A DNA stretch of 64,000 nucleotides from Chelonoidis abingdonii (taxonomy: Eukaryota > Chordata > Testudines > Testudinidae). Of the stretch, positions 24,060 through 34,976 are shown piece by piece. The stretch covers positions 91,650,731-91,714,730 of the forward strand of contig NC_133770.1 of the NCBI RefSeq assembly GCF_003597395.2. Reading direction: 5' to 3'. The translations under genes and the position numbers were made by a program. The notes beneath the pieces are model-generated. The model was given only the letters and a program-made list of their open reading frames with translations. It was not told the DNA's origin and did not search any database. The first letter of the stretch is position 1, and each line of letters starts with the position of its first letter.

Positions 24060-25544
24060 CCTGGAGAGAGAAACTGAATATTCGTGGCAAGACTATTGAC
24101 TTTAAAATTGGCTCAGGCACTGACATCACAGTCATCTCAGAAGGGACATACAATCACCTTCAACCCTTTCCAGAGCTGAAGTCACCTGACACAGCTCTGG
24201 CTAGCCCATAGGTATAGTTTGACTGCTGTATTTGCAGGGGGTAGAGTGCACATGCACACACACGCTCATACATATGTGCGCTGAAGCCAGTTTCCTTGGC
24301 TCAGGAGCTGCAGAAGCGCCCTGAAAGTGGAGGGTCCACAGGCGCCTGAACCATGGCTCTGCCCCCCATGCTGCACTGCCCCCTACAAGCCCCTGCCCTC
24401 ACGCCATCCCTTGTTCCTGAGCCTCCACCTCATGTTGCCCCTTCTCCTTGAGGCTCCACCCCTGCACCACCTGTTCCCCCCCCAAGATCCTGCCCCCCTG
24501 CTCGCTCCTTTCTGCCCCCCCCCCATCGCTTGCCCTTACAACTGGTAAAAAGTGGGAGGGACATGGCCCCTTGGCTGCCCCTTTTCCCCGCCCCGCATTC
24601 TGGTGTCCCTGCCTTGGCTCACTGGCAATCTCTCTTCCTACCTGCAGTGGGTGCCTGGGCTATTGGTGTGGTGGGGGGATGGGCTGGCTTAACAAGGAGG
24701 ATACAGCTGCTGCTGGCAGCCTCTCCAGCACCAGCTGCTGCAGCAATGTCACTGCTCTGGTGCTTCTGTGGGCGCCTCCCTGCTGCTGCTGCCGAGGGGA
24801 TGCCACATGCCGCTTCTCTTCCCCATTCTTTTTCCCATTGTCTACTACCCCATCCTCCTTCCTCTGCTCACTGTCCGCTACCCCATCCCATCCCCTTCTC
24901 TTCCTCCTGCCCTATCCCACTGTCTTTTCTCCCCATCCTTCTTCCCCCAGCCCCTCCCCCCCACATGGGTACAGGAAACAGACAGGCACTTGGACACAGG
25001 TGGCAGTGTCCAGCTGTTGAGGCAGTGGCCTGGAGCACAGAGAAAAAGCTGCTCTGTCACGCTTCTCTGAAACGTGCTGGGGGCGGAGGGGAGGCACAAC
25101 GTGGGAAGGACAGAGCTCCCCTTCCTGGCAGGCCGAGCAGAGAAAGCCCTGCAGGGCCGTTCACTGCTTGCAGAATTGGGGTAGGGGGAAGTGGCACATG
25201 ACTCTGCATGACCTCTCCCTCACACCTCTGCTCTGTTTGGTGGGCAATGCCCCCCCTACATTCCTCCAAACTATGTCCATGGACTAGCCCTGGAGGTATT
25301 CAGAACAGCATGGACCAGTTCATCACAGAAACCTCTTACAAGGACAAAACCTTTGCATTCAGAGTGCATGTGATGAAAGGATCGGAGGCAAACAACCTTC
25401 TCAGCCTCATCATGGCAGTCATGATGGGCCTAGTGAGAAAGATGGAAGAATTTGACAGAGGATTTGATGATACTGGACTTTTGAGAAGAGATGCAGTACA
25501 AATCAACTTGAGACAATGTTGTACCATACAGTGTTCAAACACCT
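24060..25544 (+). pseudogene. Gypsy protease relic, split by an insertion
   Basis: The frame around 24083-24207 has the retroviral-type protease pattern, but the catalytic Asp-Ser/Thr-Gly triad reads Gly-Ser-Gly, with GGC at 24110-24112 in place of the Asp codon. The frame is interrupted by an inserted element at 24208-25282. It continues at 25289 once the duplicated 8-bp target is removed (codons for S-P-G-G-I join). The part to about 25544 is the stretch that normally precedes reverse transcriptase. Confidence 0.75.
24208..25282. mobile_element. TIR element inserted in the Gypsy copy
   Basis: The flanks gctagccc (24200-24207) and actagccc (25283-25290) agree at 7 of 8 bases, so the target duplication is probably 8 bp. 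The ends share an inverted core (atagtttg at 24212-24219 and the complement caaactat at about 25266-25273). The interior is very C- and CT-rich (about 24330-24970), which creates long spurious open frames up to 223 codons. It has no recognisable transposase and is most likely a non-autonomous hAT-like element. Confidence 0.7.
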
Positions 25545-26215
25545 TTACCTGAGGCACCTTGGAAGAAACTAGCTGCAGATTTATGCAGATTCTGGGGATA
25601 TCATTACCTTGTTGTCATGGACTATTTTTCTAGGTATGTAGAAATAATGTATTTGAAAGACCTAACATGTCACAGTGCTATTGAGAAACTTAAATACCCT
25701 TTTGCTCACTTTACTATTCCAGAACAACTAGTGCTGGACAATAGACCACAATTCACTTCAGCAGAATTCAAATGAAATATGATTTTGATCATATTGCTAA
25801 CAGCCCACATTATCCACAAGTCAATGGAGAGGCTGAGAGAGCTGTACAGGCATCCAAGAACTTCCTGCAGCAGATCAATACCAAGAGCGGCTAATGGATA
25901 TAGTTCAGCACAACTCCTGATAGGAAGACAGCTCAGAATGACTGATCCAGCTTTCCAAAAGAACCTGTCTCCAAAGTAACCAAATCAGATAAAAAGACTA
26001 AAAGAGCTTACAAATACTTTTACAACAGTTATCACTCAGTTAGAGACCTGCTACCAGTTATCACTCAGTTAGAGACCCAGTGACTGGGTTCATGTCCAAC
26101 TGAATAGAGAAAGCAGATGGACAACTCCTGCTGTCATGAAGAAAAAGAATGTGGTACCCAGATCATGTGTGATTGAGAATAACAGTGGAGAGTTCAACAG
26201 AAATCATTGACATCT
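25545..26215 (+). pseudogene. Gypsy integrase core relic
   Basis: The reading LAADLCRFWGYHYLVVMDYF begins the catalytic core with the first acidic residue at 25578-25580. The second Asp (V-L-D-N) is at 25737-25739. The Glu of the N-G-x-A-E motif is at 25835-25837. The spacing between the last two is about 10 nt short of the usual D-35-E, and a stop (tga) follows near 25772, so the frame is broken. A 29-bp unit is partly duplicated in tandem at 26027-26077. C-terminal integrase-like residues are recognisable to about 26215. Confidence 0.8.
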
Positions 26216-26448
26216 ACACTCTGCTCCCTGGAAACTACAGTCAGCAGAGCAAACTCTACAGATGGCAGATGCAGAACAATAAAATGATGACTCGCACCTA
26301 ATGGATAGCCAAATGAGCAAGTTGTCACACGTTTGGGTTGTGTAATTGGAAAACTAGTATGACACAGAACTGCTTAGCAGAGTGATATGTATGGAGTTTC
26401 AAAGACCATGTGATAGTGTAAACATTGCAAATGGTAGGAATATAGAAA

Positions 26449-26579
26449 TTAAATGGGGGATGTAATGGAATGCAAAACTGAGGCAAAATGCTCAACCACT
26501 GGGTGTCAATGTGCATAAAATACCGTATTTAAATAAACATAAGCCATACCTGGCAGATCATTAAAGGATCTTATGATTA
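26449..26579 (+). repeat. Gypsy polypurine tract and start of 3' LTR
   Basis: The purine-rich aaattaaatggggga runs to 26460 and is followed by tgtaatggaatgc, a plausible LTR start with TG. A TATA-like stretch, gtatttaaataa, lies at about 26525-26536. The LTR then stops at an inverted-repeat element near 26580. Confidence 0.55.
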
Positions 26580-26932
26580 AGGGTAAGATTATGTCATGGA
26601 GCTCATGGAAGTCACTGATCCCATGACTTTCAGAGATCTCTGTGACATTTTCCAGCCCTGGGGTGGCAGGCCGGAGATGTCAGCTAATGGGCGGGACCCT
26701 GGAGCTCCTTGGCGGGTGCTGGACCCTGCCTTCCTCAGTGGGACTCAGGCTCTCTTTGCCTCCCTCCCCCCCACTCGGGCTTCAGTCCTCCCCCTGTCAA
26801 CCCCATTTTGTGTCAGTTATTTTTAGTAAAGGTCAGGGACAGGTCACAGGCTTCCATGAATTCTTGTTTATTGTCCGTGACCTGTCCGTGACTTTTTAAA
26901 CTAAAAATAACCATGTCAAAATCTTAACCTTA
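26579..26932. mobile_element. DNA transposon with about 21-bp TIRs
   Basis: The left end taagggtaagattatgtcat and the right end (complement taaggttaagattttgacat) match with three differences. Both are flanked by TA or TTA/TAA, suggesting a TA- or TWA-target superfamily (Tc1/mariner or Harbinger). Internal inverted words (ggtcacaggcttccatg, gtccgtgacctgtccgtgac) suggest a fold-back structure. There is no transposase. Confidence 0.65.
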
Positions 26933-27795
26933 TTTATGGTAAACCCATCTGGTGTGCATAAGCAAGTTCTGTGACCAGTCCATATCTGGTCCAGAAGAAC
27001 ATGATGGATACATTTATGCTTACTAGTTTTCAGTTGCTAGATAGCAACTTTGGTTAGGGAGCTTTTTCCAGACAGCTGATTTCCTTGGGGAATGCCTCTT
27101 CCTCTTGTTTGTTTCTTGTTGCTGTTAGGTAGATATGTCCATGTCTAATATATTATTGCTTCATCAAAGGAAACAAAGCAGGGCCCTGCTGAAATCTAAA
27201 GCCAGCTTTTGTGGAAAGGAGAAATGATTGCATTTGGCTTTAGATGATATGATAAATGGTAGTATAATAGTACTGAGCCTTAGGTACAGAACTTTCCTCT
27301 CAATAAATTCAATGAGCAAATTCATTTCTCTCCACCTTTCCCCAATTAGAGAAGTTCTTATGTGCTTTAGTTTAATAAAATAATTATTGCTGGCCATTTC
27401 CCCCTGACCCATTTTCCTATGTTAACCCATTGTAAATGTGAAGCTCTTTTCTTTGTGTAACACTTCTTCATGGGAGCACCTGGAGCCCCAGGCGAGCTCT
27501 CTGGCTGATTTCACCCTTCCCCGCACCCACTGCCCACACTGATCTGACTTGGCTGTTTTGTTTAATAGCAGGATTCTTCTGATCATTTATAGCCTCTATG
27601 GAGTTCACTCCCCTGGATTGAATTTGCTTGAATATTTCCTAGACATATTCTCTAAATAATTTGTTCTTATTTTAGCCAGTGCATGTAATTAAATCCTGGA
27701 AGACTTTCAGGAACGTTAATTGCTTTTCTTGAGGGAATTGAATTCCGGCTTTTGCACCTGGCTCTATGGGATATTTGATTTAATAGACAAGTTTA

Positions 27796-28215
27796 TCATA
27801 GGGGCATAGAGTTTAAGGTCAGAAGGGACAAGATCAGTCTGACTTCCTGCATATCACAGTGCACCAGCACCACTGAGCACTCACACACAAACCCAACAAC
27901 CAAAATTAGACCAAACTATTACAGTCCTCAGGAAATTAAACTATTATGTGCCACAGGCAGAAACTAGGAGGAACTGAGGTGCACCAATGCCTAAAGTTCC
28001 TTCAGTGACAGGGAAATGATCAGGTGGGACATAGCCAGATGGTCCTGTCAAATAACTTGCATCCCATGCTGCAGAGAGGAAGTTGGGAAAAAACCCTAGG
28101 TCCTTGCCAATCGGACATGGGGGGTGGAATTCCTTCCCAACCTTACATATGGCAGTCAGTTAGACCCTGATCATGTGAGCAAGAATCAGACTGCCAAAGT
28201 TCCACAAACAGTCCG
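27796..28215 (-). mobile_element. CR1 LINE 3' end fragment, antisense
   Basis: On the + strand it begins near ataggggcatagagtttaag, contains gtcagaagggac, and runs through ttccttcccaacc and gttagaccctgatcatgtga. This is the complement of the CR1 3' untranslated tail. The same words recur in the better-preserved copy at 62970. There is no coding part. Confidence 0.75.
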
Positions 28216-29291
28216 GTGAAGCAGAGGGTTGCTGAGTGGTTTCAGTAACTACTACTTTACCTTGTGATCAGTAGATATTTCAATCTAATAGCTTTGCTTT
28301 TAAGGGGCAATTTGAAAACTTACAGCCAAGATTTAAAAAAATTAAGGCCTAAAATTAAGCTTGTAAGAGCCACATTTAGGCACCTACACGCATGGCCTGA
28401 TTTTTAAAAATCCAGATTGAATTTCCAGTCACTGAAGGACGGATTCGGCTACCTTTACTCGTCTTGAGTAGCATCATGGGATTACATGTGGAACAATGTG
28501 TTGGCTCAAAGTGTTTAAAGGTAGCAGAATCTGGTTCTGAATGAATTTACGATTGTCTGATCCAAACCAAATGAAAAGGTTGGGTTTTTAGGAGTTACTC
28601 CTGTTGTTTCTCCCCAATCTCCTCAAGACTCCCATGTTAGCTGCCCACTTGCCCTCTTGCTGTGGAAGGAAGGAAGGACACAGCTGTTTCTGAAACCTAA
28701 CACCAAGCACTCTAAGGGCTTGGGGCTTATTTTGGAGAAGGCCCCAGATTTCCAGATGCTTATCTGAATTTCTTAGGGGTTGAAGATCTCGCAAGAATTC
28801 GTTTATTTTATGTTTTTATTTGTTGCAAGATTTGTGATATGTTCTCTTTCAGGTTTGGCCAGAAATAGTACAAACACAGACTTTCTCATGGTGCTATATT
28901 TAAGTTGTTCCACTTCCATTTGTAGAACTAGGCAATACAGAGGAATATGCAGAAATGCTAAGTAACATTCATACTATTTGGAACCAGAAACAGGAATGCC
29001 AAAAATATGGGGTAGGATGTCATTATAGCTTGATCAGAAACAGGAATGCCCTGAAGAAAAGCCATGAGAGTCTGTTTCTGGTGAGCTTTCCAGTTCAGTC
29101 TGCCAGAGTCCAAGAGGTCTAGATAAAGAGAAGATTTGACTGCCTCTGAATCACTTGAACTTCGCTCCTCAGTACTTTGTATCATGACCTTCAAGTGTTC
29201 TTAATTTTACTGAAACACATTGCTTTGGGAAGGGGAGTCTGATTATACCAAAGTCCCCCACTATAACAGCTTTCTCCTCTGTTTTTCACAG
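28216..29291 (+). other. ITGA9 intron end
   Basis: 28330-28560 resembles an ancient amniote repeat (ttaggcacctac, ggcctgatttttaaaaatcc). The rest is unique-looking and ends at the ttttcacag acceptor of the genu exon. Confidence 0.5.
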
Positions 29292-29368
29292 ACTGTTTTT
29301 GAGAGGAATTGTCAATCAGATGATTGTGCTGCTGATTTGAAACTTCAGGGTAGATTATTGCTGTCTAG
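29292..29368 (+). CDS. ITGA9: ITGA9 internal exon (genu, start of calf-1)
   Basis: The exon is 77 nt, entered in phase 0 after ttttcacag and left in phase 2 at a gtgagtg donor. It encodes TVFERNCQSDDCAADLKLQG followed by RLLLS, and then two bases (ag) that are completed by the next exon. The two cysteines in NCQSDDC form the small disulfide loop of the integrin genu, the knee where the alpha leg bends. The DLKL stretch that follows is the first strand of calf-1. It continues directly from the exon at 18118 with no missing residues by comparison with alpha-9. The preceding intron is 11,024 bp and the following one 18,997 bp. Phase, order and orientation all agree, so this is very likely a true exon and not a retrocopy. 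Confidence 0.92.
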
Positions 29369-29507
29369 GTGAGTGAATTAAACTTTTTTCATGTTCTTAC
29401 TTGTACATACTAATATGTAATTGGTTTTAATTAAGGGCACAGTCAAAACCCAAAGCAGGGATTCACACCTTGTATATGCAACTTCTTGCATAACATGCTG
29501 ATTATTA

Positions 29508-29745
29508 TTAATTATATTATGATAGTACCTAGAGAGACTGAGATCAGGCCCCTGTTGTGCTAAGTATTGTCCATGCACAAGACAGCCACTGCTCGAGAGA
29601 GCTTACAATCTGAACAGACAAAGGAGAGGAGGGGAATTAGAAGCACAGAAATATGAAGTGACTTGTTCTAAGTCCCACAGTAGGTCAGTGTCAAAGCATA
29701 GGTTTTCTGTCCAATGCCATCTCCACTAGATCATGCCACCTCTCA
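29508..29745 (+). repeat. MIR-like SINE, long copy
   Basis: It reads from gatagtacctagagagactg and gatcaggcccctgttgtgct through gagagcttacaatctga, agtgacttgttctaagtccc and the end-words ccaatgccatctccactaga, tcatgcc. This is nearly the full order of a MIR-like SINE of amniotes, in sense. Confidence 0.8.
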
Positions 29746-32079
29746 AAGAAGGTGATGACAAAGTAAAGCTGCACGAAGCATCTCCATTTTCCTTAATAAA
29801 AATATATGAAAAAAATCTCAAAATATTGCAAATGTCATAAAATCCTTTGAGATGTTAAATTTTATCCTACTCCCCTTTAATTTCATAAATCTGCAGTCTC
29901 TGCAGAATTATTTGTCTTCATTTGTCAGTTTCACAATCATTTTGTCAATATTTAGATAGTTTTTCCTTTTAGCTTCACTTTTCATCTCACATGGTAAAAC
30001 TTGCCAAGTGGCAGTGATGTGAGGTTTTTGTTTTGTCTCATTTGGCTTATGATCCAAGAAAGAGGCATATTGTATTGCTTGGTCAGGATGTGCTAATTTC
30101 ATTTCTGGATTTTTTTCAGGTTATAGATGAGCCTTATGTATCACTTCTGTTTCCCTTTTCCTAGCATTTTTAGCACGCTTTTAGGAAGTGAAATGCTGAT
30201 CTGAGATATTTAACCATGATTCCGGTGTTTTGCTGTTTGATGCACATGCTATCTGTGAAATCTGTAGCTTTCAGGTCAGGAAAGAATAAGTCAGAAACAG
30301 TAAAATCAGCAGATATAAATGCATTTTGCACAACTCTACAGTGTTTTATAGTTGTAACTAGAGATGGGCCTGAACCAAAACCCTAAGAGCAAACTTTGAA
30401 AGACTGTGACCAGCTCCAGCTCCCATTGAAATAAAGAGGAGTCTTTCCATTGACTAACTGGCAGTTGGATTGGGTTCTCAAGCTATGGATTCCAAGCTTG
30501 CAATTTGCTTTTCACCCCCCAAACCTGGTCTTGTTACCTTACACAGAATGTTAGAGGTGTACAAAATGCACACTGGAGCAAAACTGGAGAACTGTTTTGT
30601 TTTTTTCCCTATTTTTCAGACTAGAGATAATTCAGAAAACTAGGGGACAAATCCTGAAGACACTTACTTGCTATGAGTTAGTCCTCTGAAGTCATGGCAG
30701 TAAGCAATATAGTTAGTAGTGTTTGCGGGGTTGCTAGCTCCTTCAGTGTTTAGATTTAAGCCTGATTTTTTTTTTATTTTAAAAATAAACTGTTGATTTC
30801 ACCTAAACAAAATAAAAATAATGACTGTAGAATGGGTGTAAGGTATTTTAATACAATACAACACAACATTGTTACAGCAAGTGCTGATCAAACCTTTCAG
30901 TTCTTCATTTTAGTCCATCTCTGAGTTACTGTTTGAAATATACAGGATGTCTTCAAATAGATAACATATTCTGTTGATTTGCTGTTTTTAATCTCCGAGA
31001 CTGTCTGTTTCTGTTTTTAGAAAACACCTATAACGTTCTTCAGTCTAAAGAAATTAGAATGTGTATTATTACTGCCTGTTTAAAATAAAAAGGCTACTCT
31101 GGATTCTGGTTTTGTATAGGCTGGGAAAGGTGCCTATCCTGTATAGTACAACTGATTTCTCGTACATGCAATGCCATATGCTGAAAGATTGTACATAAGC
31201 ATTTTTTTTGTAATTCTTCCTGTCTATGTAACACAAGTTGTTACAAACCTTCAGTCATTTCCAATGCTTATACACCAGAATGAATTGAAGTATTTACAGG
31301 ATCATTGCATTTTTGTACTAGACAAATATATTGGACCTGATTCTGTTCTCATGTACACTGGAAAAATTACTCCATTGATGCCTATACAGTTCCATCAATG
31401 TAAAAATTGATATAAGTGGAAGTCCATTAGTTTCTCCTTGTAAATATTTCTGGTTTATATGCTTTTCAGTTACCTCAGCACTTCAGAGTCATAAGGTATA
31501 CACAGTGCTATATGCTTTACAGTACATAGTTTTGTATCACATCATATAATGCAAATTTTCTAAGCAGAACATCTAACTCTCAAAGATTAGGTTACCATCG
31601 TGAAAATTAATTGTAGTGATCACCGTTATAATGTTAGGTACCACACAGCAACTCTGTTCTGGGGTTACACAAGGAATGAATTTGCCCCAGTGAGAACTAC
31701 ATAGTGTAAACGTCATCTAGTGCTTTGGAAATATACCCTTGGATGGCATACACTTAACAAGCATATTGAACTAGGTAACAAGAAACAAAAATAATAGCTT
31801 GTTGGCAACAGCTAGCAGATCTGCTATGAATTTCTTTGTAGCTTGTTATTGACTAAGATGCATTGGGTGCAGGGTTATCTTCCCTTGTTCAATATTTAGG
31901 CTTAGCAGAATTCAACGGTCAACACTGCATGTCAAAATATACTAAGTAATTTTCCTTAGGCAAGCTTAGTTTGATTTATCTGAATTTTGAATGGAAATAT
32001 ATTTTCATTGGTTTGTATGCATGTACAGTACAATTGACGTTTGCTGACATTTACTGAAAAAATCAAATACCACCAAGCT
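29746..32079 (+). other. ITGA9 intron, no recognised element
   Basis: AT-rich. 30356-30480 has words (agagatgggcctgaacc, cagctcccattgaa) of an old amniote repeat also glimpsed near 17665. No exon or RNA gene is evident. Confidence 0.45.
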
Positions 32080-32408
32080 AGGGCTGTCATGCAATTAAAA
32101 GAATTAATCATGATAATAGAATAACATTTATTTCAATATTTGTGGATGTTTTCTACATTTTCAAATATATTGATTTCAATTACAACACAGAATGCAAAGT
32201 TTACAGTGCTCACTTTGTATTTATTTTTGATTACAAGTATTTGCACTGTAAAAAAACAAAAGAAATAGTATTTTTCAGTTCACCTAATGCAAGTATTATA
32301 GTGCAATCTCTTTATCATGAAAATTAAACTTACAAATGTATAATTATGTATAAAAATAAATGCATTCAAAAATAAAACAATGTGAAATTTTAGAGCCTGC
32401 AAGTCCAC

Positions 32409-33047
32409 TCAGTCCCACTTCTTGTTCAGCCAATCAAGTTTGTTTACATTTGCAGGAAATAATGCTGCCTGCTTCTTGTTTACATTGTCACCTGAAAGTG
32501 AGAACAGGCATTCATATGGCACTGGTATAGCCAGTGTTGCAAGATATTTATGTGCTAGATGCACTAAAGATTCATATGTCCCTTCGTGCTTCAACTACCA
32601 TTCCAGGGCACATGCGTCCATGCTGATGATGGGTTGTGCTCAATAACAATCCAAAGCAGAGCGGATGCCACCAGCAGAAGGTTGATTTTCTTTTTTGATG
32701 GTTTGGGTTCTGTAGTTTCCACGTTGGAGTGTTGCTCTTTTAAGACATCTCCAAGCATGCTCCATACCTCATTCCTCTCAGATTTTGGAAGGCACTTCAG
32801 ATTATTAAACCTTGGGTTGAGTGCTGTAGCTATCTTTAGAAATCTCACATTGGTATCTTCTTTGCTTTTTGTCAAATCTGCCCTGAAAGTGTTCCTAAAA
32901 TCAACACCATGTGCTGGGTCATCTTCTGAGACTGCTATAACATGAAATATATGGCAGAATGCAGGTAAAACAGAGCAGGGGACATACAGTTCTTCCCCAA
33001 GGAGTTCAGTCACAAATTTAATTAACACATAGTTTTTTTTAACGAGC
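32409..33047 (-). pseudogene. hAT transposase relic, main copy
   Basis: The minus-strand frame entering near 33047 contains LIKFVTELLGEELYVPCSVL and later FLKIATALNPRFNNLKCLPK, the conserved end of the hAT catalytic core. After KKKINLLLVAS (about 32670) a deletion shifts the frame. The hAT dimerisation domain resumes in another frame at 32594-32409 (HEGTYES, then FSLSGDNVNKK, ANVNKLDWLNKK), and the usual stop is replaced by Trp, giving two extra residues. It cannot be translated as one protein. Confidence 0.8.
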
Positions 33048-33049
33048 GT

Positions 33050-33276
33050 CATCAGCATGGAAGCATGTCCTCTGGAATGGTGGTCGAAGCATAAAGGGAC
33101 GTACGAATGTTTAGCACATCTGGCATGTAAATACCATGCTATACTGGCTACAAAAGTGCCATGCAAATGCCTGTTCTCACTTTTTAGTGACATTGTAAAT
33201 AAGAAGAGGGCAGCATTATCTCCTGCAAATGTAAACAAACTTGTTTGTCTTAGCGATTGGCTAAATAAGAAGTAGG
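33050..33276 (+). pseudogene. hAT dimerisation-domain fragment, inverted second copy
   Basis: A + strand frame from the ATG at 33057 to a stop near 33275 encodes the C-terminal hAT dimerisation domain (MEACPLEWWSKHKGTYECLA ... ANVNKLVCLSDWLNKK). It is the inverted partner of 32400-32631. It differs from it by many substitutions, so the duplication is not recent or has come from another copy. Here the normal stop after NKK is retained. Confidence 0.8.
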
Positions 33277-33358
33277 ACTGAGTGGACTTGTAGGCACTAA
33301 AGTTTTACATTGTTTTGTTTTTGAGTGCAGTTACGTAACAACAGAATCTATATTTTTA

Positions 33359-33441
33359 GTGGGTCTTCACTAGACCTGCTAGATCGACACGGCTGCATTG
33401 ATCGCAGAAGCCCCAATCTACTGGTAAGTGTTGACATAGCC
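33359..33441. mobile_element. Short Harbinger MITE remnant
   Basis: TTA flanks on both sides (33356-33358 and 33442-33444). The ends gtgggtcttcactagac and gtgttgacatagcc are degenerate inverted repeats. Only 83 bp remain, with cgacacgg and gatcgcag words as in the longer turtle family. Confidence 0.55.
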
Positions 33442-33978
33442 TTAGGCTGGAAATGATGCTGAGTTTCTCTCATGTTCTGCTTTTGACTGGTCTTTTACAT
33501 GCAGGCCAGGTATGTGGTACACTTGGAAATGATGCTACTGCATATATCAAGGTGCTCCACTGGAGATGGGTCTCGAAGGTGCAAGGGGAGTTCTTGAAAA
33601 TGATAAACTTTGGAAAAACTCCAACCATTTCAAAAAGTTTTGGGTTTGATTTCATGTCTGGGCATGGACAATATTGTTTATAGTGCCTGGTGGCACTCAT
33701 ATGTACTGGTTCGCTACCACCTGAAATAAACTAAAAGGTTATTATAGAACATCCTCAGAGACGTGTCTTGGGGGCCTGGGTAAAGTCCTGTACATTGAGG
33801 CAGAGAAGAGACATTCAGTTGTACTACGTAGAAAAGAGATTCTTTCTGAGGCTACGGATCATAGACAGATTCAGCCCCCCAAGCAGCTTTCTAGCTCCAA
33901 GAGTAATTTAACACAGCCTGTGCAGTTAGTGTCACTTCAGAGGGTCTTTATAAGTTCTGGCCTGGATCAATCAGTCAT

Positions 33979-34022
33979 GGAAGGGGCTGCCTGCACTCCA
34001 GGAAGGGGCTGCCTGCACTCCC
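33979..34022. repeat. 22-bp tandem duplication
   Basis: The unit ggaaggggctgcctgcactc plus two bases occurs twice in direct succession, with one difference at the last base. Confidence 0.92.
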
Positions 34023-34887
34023 TCAAAATTGCGATTTCCATCCTCATTGGTGATTGGCCTTGTGCTCTACTTCCCTTGACCGCAGCTCTATAAAGCTTCT
34101 GTAAAAGCATACCTTCTTCTGCATGTTTGATATGACTCCACCACTGCCGCTGTCTTCTCGATTGGTACAGGACTGCAGTTTGCTGGGCTCATCTAAGTAT
34201 CTCTTCTCTACATACATGACCCCACCTCAAATCTATTTTCTTTTAAACTAAAGAAACAAAACCATGACCTTTTAACATCTTGGATGGGAACGGTCTCCGC
34301 ACCACCGTCTTAGATGTGCTGTATTAGTGAGATCTAGTGACTGACTGACTGGAGACTGCAAAATCTGGAAAAGGGTTGCATTTAAAAACTTATGGGCTGA
34401 TACTATACATACAATATAAATACCTTGGCAATCCTAGTAGCACAACATGCAACCCTAAGGTGAACAGGAATAAAATATTTTGCAGTGGAATTTATTTTTA
34501 TGGCTATAGCCTTTTGGATAGCAATAGGAAGCTGGCCATGCGTGCCAGCCAACCAGCACTAAAAATGTAATAATTTAAAAAGCAGATTACAGACCCACTG
34601 TAATAGTTATATTGAATCTAAACTCCAATAACTTCTATATGTGGACTAGTTCCAATAGAGAGAGAACATTTTTCCTGATATATTTTTAAAAATACATTAT
34701 TTAGTATTGAAAATAGTCTTCATAGATCATACACAGTATGAGAGGTTTCAAAGGAACACAATGAAATCTATTTTCTCAACAGAGAATGTCTTTTCCATCA
34801 AGTTTAGGCAGTAAGTGGTGTGCTTTCATTGAGCCTCTGTGTACCTGCTCATTTAGAACTTCAAGTACATCTCTGTCCCAATTATGT

Positions 34888-34976
34888 GCTGGGTGAAATT
34901 CTCCAGCCTGTATTATGCAGGTGGTCAAACAAGATTACCACAATGGCCCTTTCTGGCCTTAAAATCTATGAATCTC
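34888..34976 (+). repeat. CR1-type 3' tail fragment
   Basis: The words cagcctgtattatgcaggtg, gtcaaacaagattaccacaa and tggccctttctggcctt, ending in aaaatctatgaatct, match the 3' end shared by CR1 LINEs and CR1-tailed SINEs, in sense orientation. Confidence 0.65.

Larger units (their letters stand above)
23210..26579 (+). mobile_element. Degenerate Ty3/Gypsy LTR retrotransposon with internal deletion
   Basis: In order on the + strand: a gag relic from an ATG at 23247, a decayed zinc-knuckle region (about 23868-23985), an aspartic-protease relic (about 24060-24207, resumed at 25291), and then directly an integrase core (25545 onward). A purine tract ends at 26460 and a likely 3' LTR start (tgtaatgg) follows. 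Reverse transcriptase and RNase H are missing. A later 1.07-kb element sits in the protease region. All frames contain stops or shifts, so it is inactive. The 5' LTR was not identified. The 3' LTR seems cut short at about 26580 by another element. Confidence 0.85.
32080..33331 (-). mobile_element. hAT transposon relic with inverted duplicate of its 3' end
   Basis: On the minus strand this carries the C-terminal half of a hAT (ZBED-like) transposase, followed by the element's AT-rich 3' end, ending at the tip ctagggctgtca near 32081. A second copy of the 3' part lies at 33050-33331 in the opposite orientation, so the whole forms a large fold-back. The first part of the transposase (BED finger and the N-terminal half of the core) and the 5' TIR are absent. 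No target duplication was found. Confidence 0.8.

Noticed and set aside
24448..25201. Open frames of 190 and 223 codons in the CT-rich region
   Set aside because: They are low-complexity Pro/Ser/Cys/Leu-rich translations lying inside a TIR element with defined boundaries (24208-25282). No domain is visible.
32591..33238. 215-codon minus-strand frame as an intact transposase gene
   Set aside because: Its first third is antisense of an inverted duplicate, its end is out of frame with the dimerisation domain, and the N-terminal half is missing.
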